Positions 24,077 through 39,000 of a DNA stretch of 64,000 nt are shown here, in pieces (the stretch's first letter is position 1; the number at the start of each line of letters is the position of its first letter). This DNA comes from Lachnospiraceae bacterium (GTDB lineage Bacteria > Bacillota > Clostridia > Lachnospirales > Lachnospiraceae). The notes below the pieces were generated by a model, which saw only the letters and a program-made list of their open reading frames with translations, was not told where the DNA came from and did not search any database. Location: assembly GCA_017449075.1 (NCBI GenBank), contig JAFSKG010000001.1:1-64000 (forward strand), given 5' to 3'. The translations under genes were made by a program, and so were the position numbers.

Positions 24077-27000
24077 TTAATTATTTCTCATAGTTCTACA
24101 AGCACCTGTTGCCTTATCAAATACATATGTGATATTGCCTATTGTTACTTCTCCGCCTTCCTTCATAGTTCCATCTTCATTGAAGTAATAATATTTTTTG
24201 TCAAATTCTACAAGTCCTGTCTTAGGTATACCGTATTGGTCAAAGAAGTAATAATGTCCATCTATCATAAACCAGCTTGATGGTGGAACCTCAAGTCTTG
24301 TTCCATCTGGCATATCAAAATATTTCACGAAATATTTTTCTCCTGTTGCATAAGTCTTCCATATTCCATCTTTACCCGTTGTATGATTAATTGCGCCCAT
24401 TACAGTTAATTTATCTGTTGGTGCATCTCCACTAGTAAGTGCTCCTGTCTCTGCATCAAATGTATATGTCTTTCCATCTATCATCACAGTTCCCTTTACA
24501 AGTTCTCCTCTTGAGTTAGGGTCTGTAGACATGAAGTAGTATTCGCCATCACTCTTGAGCCAACCAGTAACCATGTTGCCGTCTTTATCTACTGTATACC
24601 AAACTTTCTCTCCTTGTGCATTCTCAGTGTTGATCCATTGGTCAGTGTAAGTAGTCTTAGTACCATCAGCATTAATATTTTCAAACTTCCAATTATTAGT
24701 TGCTGGGTCATAATTCCATGAACCTGGTGTCTCAGTATTATTAACTGGTACTTCTGCTGGTACTATCTGACCAAGTTGGTTAATCTGTATTCCACCTGGA
24801 GACATCACAGTACCATCAACAAAGTATGTAGTTCCATCTGGCAATGTTATAGATCCATCTGGATGATGTATAATTCCATCAGCATCTTTTACTGTACCAT
24901 CTGGAAGAGTTGTAGATCCATCAGCATGATAAACTGTACCTGTTGCATCTCTTACATCTCCATTTGGATAGTAAGTAGAACCATTTGCTGTAGTAATAGA
25001 ACCATCTGGATTATATATGTTTCCAAATGTATCTCTTACTGCACCATTTGGATATATTGTTATACCATTTGCTGCCGTAAAGCTTCCATCAGAATTTACT
25101 CTATCGCCCAAGTAGATATTTCCAACTATATTCTGTGCACCATCTCTTATATTTCCTTGTGAATCAATTGTAAATGCTCCAATGTAAACTAATGGATTTT
25201 CTTCAAGTCCTATTCCAGGACCTATCTGGTTGCTTCCTATTACTCCTTCTGCTGCTGGAATAGTTCCACCATTGGAACCTCCACCACCGCCTCCACCGCC
25301 GCCGCCAGGGCCTCCACCACCTTTTTTCTTATTTTCAATCCATATCAAATACAATGTTACATCGTCACTAAATGAAACTCGTGCATTAATATTGTATGTC
25401 TTTCCACTTCCATCAGCTTTTGTATTGTATGAATAACCTGTATAATCATCACCGCCAAGGCTCTTTGGATAAGTCTCATTAAGTTTTACTTTGGTTCCGC
25501 TCTTTACATATGTATCGTATTTACTATCGTATGGAATGCTCAGACCATATCTTCCACCATTTGGATCAAATCTTATGATTATCTCACCACTCCATCTTGC
25601 ATCAAGATATGCTGTACCATCTTCTTCATCACAGATATTCTTAATCAAATCTCCAGGTAAATACTCTCTCTTAGCACCTGCAGGAGCATTTCTCAACATC
25701 CATGACTTAAATCCTAAACCTTCAAATGAATTATTGTCTGCATAAACTGCTTCACCATATTCGATGCTGTTATAAGTCTTTGAGCCACCTCTTGATCCAC
25801 CAGTATATTCAATAGAATAAGTAAATAACTTATAAATATATACATCTGCTGAATCATATTTTGCTGTCAAATCGCCCTTGTTAAATGACCACTTAAAGTC
25901 AGATGCTTCAGCAGCATTTGGAGCTACCCACTTCTCACTTGATGCCGCAACAAGAACTTTATCAAGCTTTGTCTCTGTATTTCTCTCTACATTTTGAGTT
26001 AAGTACTCAGTCTTCTTTCCAGCGCTCACAAAATGAAGTTTTGCAAAGTTTGCACCGAGTTTTATTACCACATCGTTTCCAACTCCACTCTTATAGAACT
26101 CTTGCTTTGCATTTTGTGATAATGTATCTACAAGGAATATTCCTGAGTTCTCTGGAGTGTATACAAACTTATCAGTAGTTCCTATCTTATCAAAGTAACT
26201 GCTATTCCAATATTTAAATGCTGTGACATTTGTTGCACCAGCTGTAAATCCGAGTTGAGTATCGTCGCTTATCTTTCCTGTAGCATATACATGAGAGTTC
26301 TCGTTTACTACGAAAATATTCTTTGTTTGAGTTGTATTATTAATATAGTTAGTAGAAACTTTGAGTGGTTTAGAACCTTGCGACTGAACTCCAAGTGTTC
26401 CATCAAGGTAGATTGCTCCACCATTTGCTGATTTATTGCCAGTAATTGTCATACCACCATCTTCATCAATATTTGCGCCACCCATTATAGTAATAGCAGC
26501 ACCATAAGTTCCTGTATTAGTATTGTTGTTTATATTCAACTCGCCAACAGAGTAAACTTTTGTGTCGCTACCATTTGCAAGTACGATACCGTATCCTGTA
26601 GATGAGTTTCCTTCTGCAGTTACATTGTTAAGAACTGCATATGGTACATCATTAAATACTATAGCTGCATTGCTAAACTTATTGTTTGTTACATCTTTTA
26701 CATTTGTCACATAAACTTTGTTACCGTTTGCTATATTGTTGAACTGTACAAGGCTCTCAATATCATTTCCCTCAGCTGTTATGTCTTGTACTTTTGATCC
26801 ATCTTTTACATTAGTGAGAACTATACCCTTGCCTCCACCAACATTATCTGTTACTGATACTGAAGATATAATTGCTTTATCAGTAGCTGATGAAGTATTG
26901 ATGTTGCTAATATATGTTGAGCCACTAGCACCATTAGTAAATGTTACATTCGAAAGTTCAAGTTCACCACCAAATGCTATTGCAGCACCATCAGATGCAT

Positions 27001-30000
27001 GGTTAGCCCAGAATTCAGATTTTGGCATCACTATGTCACCAGCTCTTAAATTCTCAGCATATATTGCTGCGCCTTCTTTTGCAGTGTTAACTGTAAAGTT
27101 AGCTGTCTCTTCTAATTGAATCTTACCTCCATCTGCAAGATAGATAGCACCACCTTTTTCTGTAGCCGTATTGCTACTAAAGTAAGGGTCGTCTACTAAG
27201 CACCTATAAGTTCCAGCCACGTATAATGCTCCGCCATATTTTGCTGTGTTATAATCAAATACTTGTCCACCAAGTGTCAATGTTCTACCTGTTGCAACAT
27301 AGATAGCTCCCTTGTTTGCACTTGTATTACCTTCAGAAACTATTGTGCCAATATTTGCATCAGAATTTACTGATACTATAGAATCTTCCATCTCGTTTTC
27401 ATATACAAAGAGCTTATCAATATTCATTGTATTGCTTGTTCTAAGCAGTGGATTTGTACCAGTCATTTTATTATTCTGAAGTTCAAGTTTATCTATTGTT
27501 ATATTCGTGTTGCTTCTAATTACTCCGTTTACACCAGCCTTTGTACTTCCAGTTATCGCAAGAGATCCGATAAATACATTTCCTTGTTCTACATTGATTG
27601 CATATCCTGCACCAAATGCAACGTTATTGATTGCAACTCTATAGATTCCTACTTCTTCAGTAGTGTTAATATTTATTATATCTCTTGCTTGAGTAAATGA
27701 TTCGTCTGATGTGATACCAGTATTTTCTTTATCTGGTTTACAATTACAAATTGTAAATGCATGAGTTATATTAAATAATCCATATCTACCATCACCCATT
27801 ATAGAGTGTCCGTTTAGACAGATACCTTGAAGTCCCGCATTAAGATTAATTGATCTCTGCTCATTTGCTATATCCAAATCCTTAACAAGCACTGCATATC
27901 CAGTTGCTGCTTCTAAATCAGCTATTGTATTTACATCATTAAACTCAACTGTTGATGTATGATCTGCATGTCCATCATGTTTACATTCTTCGCTAAGTTT
28001 CAATCCGCAAACCTTATGGATATGGAATTGATGATATTTAATCTCTTGATCTACATCAAATGTCTCAACGACTCCATTTGCACCTGCTACTGTAGGTCTT
28101 GGATCTGCAGGGTTAAACTTCTCAAGATAGTCATAAGCATCCTTGCTCTGATAACCTACATACCATTCTTGCTTCTCTATCTCGTATTCTTGTGAATCTA
28201 CTTTATCAAGTTTAGTAGGTACACCTTTTGCAATATTTTGATAACAATAATATTCTTTATCTCCTACCTTTTCTACATAGTCCTCAACTTCTTCAACGTC
28301 ATTATAGTATTTGAGTGTTACATAGTTATCTTTTGAACCAAGATATACATTGCCTTCTCCATCGCCATCACCTGCGAAGCCCTTCTTATAAAGAGCTTGA
28401 TTTGCTGCTGCCTCATCTGGCACAAGTATCTCTGCATTCTCTGGCGCATAGACATATTTATATTGAATATCTTTTACCTGTGGTTTGTCATAGTATTCAA
28501 AGTTGTATGCGTTCCATCCTTCAAATACCTTCACTCCATCTCTACCATTTGCTGATATTCCAATAATAGACGACTCTTTTATAAATGCAGGAGCGCCTGC
28601 TATTCCGGTTCCTTTGAAATAAGCATTATCATCTGCAAGTATTACATTCTTAGCCTTTGCTTTTGCTGATGTTTCATTGCCTATTACTCTTACTTCATTT
28701 ACAAGCTTAACTGGTGCACCAGAAATATATACCGCTGCATTTTCTACTGTTTGATACTCAAGATTTAATTCATCAAAAGTTACATTTACTGCGTTTTTGA
28801 TATTAAGTATTGTGTCTGTAAACTTATTATTTGTTGATGAACTATCTATATATCCACTAATAGTTACATTACTATCCTCTGCATAGACAAGATTTTCCAT
28901 AGTATTATTCTTTATGTTATTTGTAAATCCAGAAATTTCAGTTCCATTCGCAGATCCTGTCAATATGATTGCTGAAGCCTTATCGTCAGTACCAACTAAG
29001 TTGTTGTTTACAAATACTGGAGAATCAAGTATAAGCCTATCACCTGCTGCATCATTAACTATCAAGCCTGTTCTTACTCCTTTTGATGTACTCTTATCAT
29101 AAGGTTTGTGATTTGCAAATGTTGGTGTTGAAAGTGTAAGTTTTCCATTCCAATATACAACACCTCTTGTAAGAACTGTGTTATCTTCAAAATAAGGTTC
29201 TTTCATATCCTTAAGTGAATCTTCGTCTACTGACTCTGAATAAATTGCAGAACCGTACATTGCTTCATTTCCTATAAACTGAGTCTTTCCTTCAGTTACC
29301 ACTTTACCATGTGTATCTATATAAAGTGCTCCACCTCTACCTGTACCTTTTACTGTGATATTGTTTTTGAAAATCAAATCCTTCTTAGCGACAAGTGTTC
29401 CAGAGACTCTTATAACGCCTCCTCCTTGTGATTCGTTTCCTTCAAATACATTGTTCTCAGTAAGTGTAAGTGTCTTTCCATAGTCAATAGATACTAAACC
29501 TTGTCCTGTAGCACCTGTGTTATTTAACAATATGAAACTTCCCACAGATACATCATCTACAACCTTAATAAGTGGAACTGCATAACCATCATTCTCAATT
29601 ACTGATATAGTAGCTATACTGAAGTGATTTGTAAGATTTAATAATGGTGATGAAGTATTGAGTGTGATGCCTGTGAATAATGGCTCTACAACAACAAATC
29701 TATTTGAACTTGCTTGATTCTTAAGTAATCCTTCTTCACCAGTATCAGTCATACCAGTAAATACAGGCTTCTCAAGATATACTTGTCCATTATTTGAGTT
29801 CTCTATTGCATAAGCATGAGTAACTGTATAATCTACATAATCATTCAATGAAATATCTTTAAACTTAATCTTGTATGCATTGAATGTACCACCTGAATTA
29901 ACTCTTATAATGCTACTCTTTAATGTCACTCCATCTTTTACTGTTATTGCTGCTTCATCAGTCTTATCACGCCTACAATCACAAATATTAAGTTCATTAG

Positions 30001-33000
30001 ATATAGACATGAAGTTAGTTTCGCCTATATTGCCAATTATAATCTTGTGACCATTTAAGCATATGCCTCTTAAGTAGCTTAAATTTATTCTTTCATTAAA
30101 CTCTATATCATTTAAGAGGTTGATATATTCTGCTGTACTTGGCCAGAATGCTGCATCTGAACTTGTAGCATCTTCATAAACTACTGTGCCTGTGTGATGC
30201 AATGTAGTCTCTGGGTGATTACACTCATCATAATACTTAGCACCACAAACTTTATGTATATGTTTACGAACATATTTAATTTGTGCATCATTATTAATAG
30301 TAGAAATTACTTCATTCTTAAACTCCCACTTAACATCATGTGCACCTGTAGTACTATTTGGAGCATACCAAGTTTGATTCTCTAACTCATACTCAAATGA
30401 GTCAACAACATCCATGAGTGTGCTTGGTGCTGCTGCTGCACCTTTAGCAACATTTTGTGTATCTATAACTGACTCTACATTATCTTCATCTACAAATACG
30501 AATGAGAGAACACTGTAAGAATCTTTTGTACCCGCATATACGCTTACCTTATCCCCGGTGCCGCTCTTATAAATACCGTAACCGCTTGTTGGTTTAATAG
30601 TGAACAATCCTGAATTCTCTGGAGTATAAGTGTATCTCTTTGGATCAGACTTAGAGGCTATCTGTCCATAAGTTTCAATATGATTCTTATCCCAGCCTTC
30701 AAATAACTTCATAGATGTGCCAGAAACACTAAAGCTCATCTCAGAGTCTTTCTCTACCATACCACTAGCCTTTAGATAAGCACCATCATTAAGAGTTATA
30801 TTATTGGTATTGCCATCAATACTTATTAAACCTTTTACTTTTATTATAGTATCGCTTCCACTTACATAAAGTGCTGATCCGTTTTGTCCTATAGTATTAC
30901 TTCCAATATATACATCTTCTAATTCAACTCCTGTTGAATTACTTATCACTACTGCAGAATTTGCTAAGTTTACATTTTCTACAGCCATATTAGTCACAGA
31001 AACTGTACTGTTATTGATATTAAGAATGTTAGTAAAGTTATTGTTTGCAATATTCTCATATGTCAATCCTTCAATATTACCTTTTGCAACTCCATCAAGT
31101 TTAACCGCTATACCTTTGTTGTTTATGAATGTTGGACTTGTCAAATAAATTTCACTTGTACCATTGTTGTCATAGTTTCCAATTAATATATCTGTAGCAT
31201 TTGTATGATTCTTAAACACTGCATCATTTAATACTAATCTTGATTCTGTCCATTCAACTATAGCGTTATTTGGCTCTGTGTTCTTGTTGCCATCGAATAT
31301 GAAATGTCCTGCAAGCACTGAAGCACCATAATCAATGTGCATCGCTGCATGCTTCTTTGCTGTATTGTTGATAAATGACATAGTTCCAGTTACATTTATT
31401 ACTGCGTCTTGGTCCACATTCAATATTGCGTCATCATCTATAGTATTATTCTCAAAAACTATATCCCCACTAACAGCAAGCTTTGTCTCACTGCTAAAGT
31501 ATACAAGCATTACATCGTATTTTGCATTGTTGTTCTTTACAATTAAGTTTCCTACATCTACAAGGTTTTTATTGTTAAACCATGCAAGTCTTGTCTCTGT
31601 ATCATTATTGATAAATGAAAGAGTGCTAATGTGATATCCACTATATACATCTAACATGTGATTATCACTGTCATTCTTGTTATCTTCAAATGATACATTG
31701 TCTAAATAAACTATATTATTAGTGTTATTATTTATATCTATAACTGTTTCGTAACCCAAATCTTTATTGTTCTTAAATGTTACATTTCCAGCATAGAGTG
31801 TTGTTCCATCATTTACGAGTTTTATAACAGATCTTTCAGTGTTAATTCCAAAGAAGTTTACATTATAAACTGATAAAGTTGTGCCTGTATAGTTTATAAC
31901 AGGGGCTGTCTGTACTTGATCACCAGTATTAGTTATGCCACCCTTCTCCTTACAATTACATATGCTTAACTCATTTGCTGTATTAAATAATGAGTTTGCA
32001 CCACCAACAAGTTTTATAGTATAGCCATTTAAGCATATGCCTCTTATGCTAGCTGCAAGTGTAATAGTAGAGTCTACTTCAATATCTGATTTAATGTATA
32101 CATATTGATCAGTAGTAGTTGCGAACTCTGCTGCATTTGATACAATCTGATACTCTACTTCTGTATGACTTGTGCCGTTCATGTGATTGCAAGTCTCATT
32201 CCTTCCAATGCCACAAATCTTATGTAAGTGAGGTCTTGTGTAAAGAATGTTTATAGTATCTGATGAAGAAGCAGTTTGATCTGATGTAAATACTAAAGTC
32301 TTTGCTGTTCCATCACTCATAGTTGCTACCCATTTTTGTTTTACTAGATCGCACTCTAAAGTGTCAACCTTATCAAGCTTAGTTTCTTTTCCCTTTTCGA
32401 TATTTTGTGATGCAAATACTGCACCTTCATTCTCTGGGTCAATAAATCTAAGTTGTATAAAGTCAACTCCTTCTTTACCTACATATATATCTTGTGAATT
32501 TGAACTTCCTACTTTATAGAACGCATAACCTTTATTTATGTCATCATTTGATAGCATAATAATATTTGAATTCTCTGGTGTTACCATATAACGTCCAGGG
32601 TTTTGTGCCTGTGGTACATCGTAGTTATCTATATATGTAGAACTCCATTTCTCAAATACTTTTATTCCACTTGTATAAGCAGTGAATATGTAATTCTTAC
32701 CCATGTTTATCTTTTCAGTAGCTTTGAAGTATCCTCCTTCTCCAGAAACTGCAAGTTCTTTCTTACTTCCAAGTCTTGCTATATTGTCTCTAAATGTCAT
32801 TTGGTTGCCAATCTTAACTTCTCCACCTTTGACACTTACTATTGCATTTGTAATCTTATTCTCATATACTGATACACTTGCTACTACAACATCCACTGGG
32901 TCTATTATGTTAAATACTGAGTCTAAGAATGTGTTATCTGTAATATTTGCATTGTTAACTATCATTGAACCTGTTGAAATACTAATAAAGTTATTTGCAT

Positions 33001-36000
33001 AGTTTCCAGTGCTTAGATATGATGTTCCTATATTTGCACTTGATACTCTTCTCAAACTTACAATGTTTTCTGCCAATGTGTTATCAACAAATAATGTATT
33101 GCTATCAAGAACTATACTATCGCTTCCATCTTCATGGATATTGTAGATAAGTTCTTTTGTTGCTCTTGTATGATTTCTAAATGTAGCCTCGCCACTATAA
33201 GCACCACCAAATGCAACTATTCCATGATCGTTAGCTTTATTGTTGTCATAGATTGCACTTGTCATATGGATGTGACTCCAATTTGTTGCGTAAATCGCAC
33301 CACCAGTCTCTGCTTCATTTTCACTGAAATATGCTTCTCCTGCTACATTGAGCGAACCTGTGTCATCTACATAGATTGCTCCACCAAGACCAGCTTTATT
33401 GCTTTCAAGTGTTACCTTGCCACTAAAGTTAAGTGTTCCATATACTGAAAGTGCTCCACCTTTTGACTCTTTATTAATAGAAGCATCATTAAGTGATATT
33501 ATTGCATCGTTTGCATAAGTGATGTTTGCTCCATTTGATACATATATAGCACCATATGAATTTGAACCACCACCATCTATCATAGTATTGTTTTCAACTA
33601 AGATAGAATCCATGTTGCCAGTTCCACTAAGTGACAAAAGTTTATTTGTATAAGTATTGTTGTTTATCTTTATATCGTCTATCTTTCTAACTGTGAAGTT
33701 TCCAAATCTCAAATCAAGGAGTGATGAACCTGATGCAATGTTATTTGTAAATGCAAGATTATCTACATATGCTGTACCGCTCTGTATATCGTATATACCA
33801 TTTGCTGCACTAGACTTAATATTAGTAAATAATATGTTCTCACTTACTATCTTCACATCACTCATCTTAACCACTGATTCTTTTGTCTCAAAATCTTGGA
33901 AATGAATGTTGTATAAACTAAACTCGTTTCCTGCTCCACTTATATTTATAAGTGGGTTTGCTGTTGCTTCATCACCGCTTACAGTTATGAAACCTGTGTT
34001 CTCACAGTTTACAAATGTAAAGCTATGGTTTGTTGTGATTGTTGCATCTTTTTCAAATGTTAACTCGTATCCATTTAAGCAGAATACTATATCTCTATCT
34101 ACAAGTGAACTCAAAGCTGCTTGAGTTATAGTTAAGTTATTTGAAAGACCGATATAGTTACTCCTTGATGCTTCAACTATTATGTTTTCGTTTGTTCCAA
34201 CTTGTGTAAAGTCTAAGTCAACTGTGTGAACTTGACCATCTGCGTGATTTGGTCCACAAGCTATAAGTGAATCTGGTCCGCAAATCTTATGTATATGTTT
34301 CTTCACAAGATATGCATAGTATGTCTTTCCTGCTTCATAGTTTATAACCTCAAAGTCATTGTAGTGACCACCACTATAAAGTCTCCACATAGCCTCCTCT
34401 TCTGGTTTAGAACCATCTGACTGAGTCATCCAGATTTGGCTAAGAGTAGAGAGATAGTCTACTTGTACTCTATCAAGTTTAGTCTTTTGTCCTACTATAA
34501 TATATTGTCTTGTAATCTCTTTTGGTCCCTGTATATCTTTATCAAAGAATATAAGTGTTGCATACTGACTAGTTGCCTGAGTCGATGATACCCACAACTC
34601 TTGTTGTCCTGCTGCTATGTCACCTTGAATATAGATATGTCTATTAGCCATTGCTGCATCAAGTTTAAATAAGTCACCTGGCAAATAAGCATAAGTCGAG
34701 CCACTGTGATAGTTAAACTTTTCAATATAGGTTGCTCCCCACTCACTGAAGAAGTTAAACTCAGTGTCAGGAACTGATATGCTTATGTCTGTTGTTGAAA
34801 GTATAGGATGTCCATCTATAGCACTTAACATACCATGTGTAGTTCCATTGTCATCTATGTATATATTCGTCTTATTACCTTTTACTACTACCTTATCTCC
34901 AATTGTAAGTTTTCCAGTATCACTTACATATACTGCTGGGTCGTCTCCAGATCCACCACTTATCTCAGTGTTAAATAATCTAATCTCTGATAATCCTACA
35001 TTTACAGCTGTACCTGCTGTCTTAGTGATAATTGCACCACTAGCAATTGTAATCGCTGTACCATTTGAATTAATCAGACCTTGTGACTTTTGGCTCTGTC
35101 TCTTATTTGTAATGTTGTTGTCAAACTTAGTTCCATTAAATAACAAGAGTCCTTCGTTATCATTATTAGGATCTGTTCTATAGTTTTCATTGCAAACCAA
35201 CATGTAGGCTCTATTATCTACAAACTGAGTGTTGCCTCTAAATGTTGTTCTGCCTGAATATGTGCCTGCAGGTCCAAGTCCAGAACCCTTTCCAAGAATC
35301 ATGAATATCTCTTCACTAATATCGTAATTTGTAACTGTAACATTTTCAAACAAGTCATCTCCATTGTCTACGATAACTATTCCATTAAATCCTCCTGTCA
35401 AATTTGCACCTGTTCCATCAAATGTTACATTCTTAACTGTGAGATTTGATTCATAGTTTATAAACTCTGTAGCACCACCATCTGAAGCTTGTGGCTCTGC
35501 TCCACTTACACTAAATTTATTTCCTTTAAATGTACCACCATTTATATTAATTCTCTTAAACTTAGTGGTTGCAAAGTTTGCAGATATACCTTTTGCAACT
35601 TGATCTGCAAAAGGCATAGCAGATACAAATACTTTCTGGTTGTCAGTAAATGCTACATCTTTCATTGTGAGTGTAGCTGTGAGTCCTTCATTTCCTGTAA
35701 TTCTAATTGGTGCACCGAGCACTGATTTATTTGACTTAATTGATGGTGCTTCTAAAGTTACATTCTCATATCCATCAAATATGAATGCATAGCCCGATCC
35801 ATCTGCACTTTTTGATGCATCTGCCATTATCTCATTACTCTCTACAGTAAGTCCTCTAATTACTGCATTTCCTAAATTTGCAGTGTTATCAATTAAGAAG
35901 ATTGCGTTGCCTTCATCCTTAGAAATCATCTTGTTCGATTTAATGGTTATATTACTTATACTTGCCAAATTATTTGTTGTAACATTTATAAATGCATTAT

Positions 36001-39000
36001 CACTGTACGTAGCGTTATCCATTGTAACTTCTTTTATAGTTACACTTTCGAAAGTAGTTTTAACATTTTCATTTGTGATTACAAGACTTGAGTCTTTAAC
36101 ATTTACAAATGGTCCAACAGTAACGTCTTGCATTACAAACTCACCACCATCCATATCTATAAAGTCTTGTGTAAGTGTACCACTAGTTTGAACTATGCTA
36201 CCTGTCTTCTGACAGTCACAAATAATAAGCTTACAAGTATTTGACTCAAACCACTTAACATCTGTATTTAATATAAGTTTATGACCATTTAGACAGAGAT
36301 GATAAGTTGTCTCTGGTTTAAACAAAAGCTTATGTGTTATCTCTATATCATTGTGTAAGAATACAAACGAATTTGTTGCCTGTAAGTGTCCTTCATTTCT
36401 TGCCTCAGTCCAGAGCTCTACATTGCCTTCGTGAACGTGTCTCTTATTATTGTAGTTATAAATGTATCCTGATATCAATACGCTTCTTGTTGCCTTTATT
36501 GCGATATTTGTAGTCTTTTCTGGATATAATCTTTCCTTTGAGTAATCATAAGTGTTATCGCTATTTCTGTATGCAAATGCCTCCCACATAACTGATGTAC
36601 GTGAGAAGTCAAACTTATATTGAGGTGTATCAAGTAGAGTGTATACATCTGGTTCTACTCTTTGTATAGCTGCCTCTGTATATCCAGCTGTAGGATCTAA
36701 TCTCTCATCTACACCTGCCTTATAATTATAAAGTCTATATCTTACTGCTACGAAAGATGAACCCAAATAGATATCTGATTCTTTGCTTGAAGTTCCTTTC
36801 TTATAAATATCAAATGGGTCAGATTCTGAATAAGAATCATCTCTCATAAATGTAGCCTCAGCTTCTTTTTCTCCTATAATATTATCGATAGACCAATTCT
36901 CATAAATCTTCTGCCCTTCATCTTCACTATTAGATAAAAGTCTAATCTTAATTACAGAATCTGAAGCTCTTAGTTTTGTTCCTGCTACTTGTGTGAATAT
37001 AGGTTTATTGAATGTCTGAGTAGTGCCGTTATTATTTTCAGCATACCAATCGTACTTTGTCTTATTATCTCTTACATTAACTGCAACTTCATCCAAGTAT
37101 ACAAGTGTATCATTGCCAGAATGAACTGCGCTGACATCATTAGTTGCCTTACCGCTCTTTGTGGTTTTGTTACCTGTGATAGTTACATTTCCTTTGAATG
37201 TTGCTGAATTGCTATCAAAACCTACTACTGTTACATTGTTTGTATGAGGAACTGTATTATCAGCAATCAATATATTATCATTTACACTCATACCAAAGTG
37301 ATCTTCACCATTTGAAGTTCCATCTTTTATAAGAGCGTCGCCATTATTTAAAGTATTTTCTTTTATTGTTACATCACCTTGAAGTGTTATACTCGAGTTT
37401 GCACCATTTACATTTGTCTCAAGAGTTATAAACTTTGATTCAAATATACTATTTGTAACACTTGATGTCGCTATCAATACCTTTGTTCCTATTCTTGGGT
37501 TGGTGAGGTTTGCAGATAAAAGTGCATCTGCACCTTGCATGTCTTTTATCTCTGAGCTTAATAACTTAAATGCTGTATCAACACTTGAACCAGCCTGAAG
37601 TTTTACTACGCTTCCTTGTAATAATGAATTAGTTACTGTTGTATCTTCAAATACAACTCTTGAACCTGCATTTATTAAATCAGTTTTTAAATTTACATTT
37701 TCAAATACTACATCTTTTGTATGAATGTATGTATTTAAATTATTTGTATTACTGTGTATAAATGCTTTGTCTGAATCATTTGTTGCTACTACATTTTCTA
37801 CATCTAAGTTGCTTAAGTAGATATCTTTATCGCCAATTACAAATGCACCTTTATGGGTTCCGTTTGCAACGATCTTACCTCTTGCAGTTGCGCCAGGAGT
37901 TGCGATACCACATATCATAACTTTTGCATCGTTTGTATCTCTCATCTCATCTGTACCTGTAGTGTTAAAGATGTATGAATCATTTCCATCTGTTGTATCG
38001 TATGTGAGAGTCTTTCCATTTAAGTTAAGAACTATGCCACCATCGATAAACTCTTTTGCTTGAGCTGCAGTAAGTTTCAAATCTTTGCTGAGCGAATACT
38101 GTGTCTTTCTACCACCATATCTATATGAAAGTTGTGGATAAGTTGCTACTTCTATATAGTTAAGATATTTTGCTGTATCTTCTGTAGTTCCAGTACCTCT
38201 ATCTGTATGAGTAGAAGTTGAACCATCATGAACACAAGCCTTGCCATTTTCACATCCGCAAGGTTTAATCTGTATAGTATCGTTTGTATAAAGCAAAATC
38301 ATGACAATCTCGTTATTAACTGCTGTCGATGGATCAATAACGCAGCGATCAAAATCCCAGATATCATACTTTGTGTTTGTATCATCAGTTTTATCAACTC
38401 CCAAGAATCCAAGAAGAGTTTTTCCTGGAGTGAATATATCTCTTCTCACTATTTCAGTCGGAGTTGCAATTTTTATCTTTTGTCCGCCTTGTTTTCTAAA
38501 GTTATAATACTGTGGTTTAATTCGAGGAACATCTTCTATATATGAATCGAACTTAACTTGAACAATATTAGGACTCATCCTTATTTCGTTCTTTTCTATA
38601 TAGAACTTCCAATCTTCAGCCCACTCCCCTTTTTGCGAATTATCAATTTCAAAGTAGTTGGTCCAAAGACCTCCTTCATCTATAACCTTTACAGATTTGT
38701 AATCCCATTTATCAAATGCAACTATCTGGTCATCACCATGTGGATCAAATTCGTAGTAAAGACCTATTCTTTCACTTATATCCTGTGCTGTAAACGGAAC
38801 ATCAAACAAGTAGTTACTTAAATCAAATTGCAAGTTAGATTTAGAAGAAGTCATAACTAAATTTGCATACTCATTCTTACTTGTGTAATTTGCTCCATTC
38901 TTTGTATAGAAATTTCTCTTATTATTTGATATTGCATTTGTACCCTTAAATGAAATATAAGATGGGGCGTAAATACCTTTGTCATACTTTCTCTCGCCCT

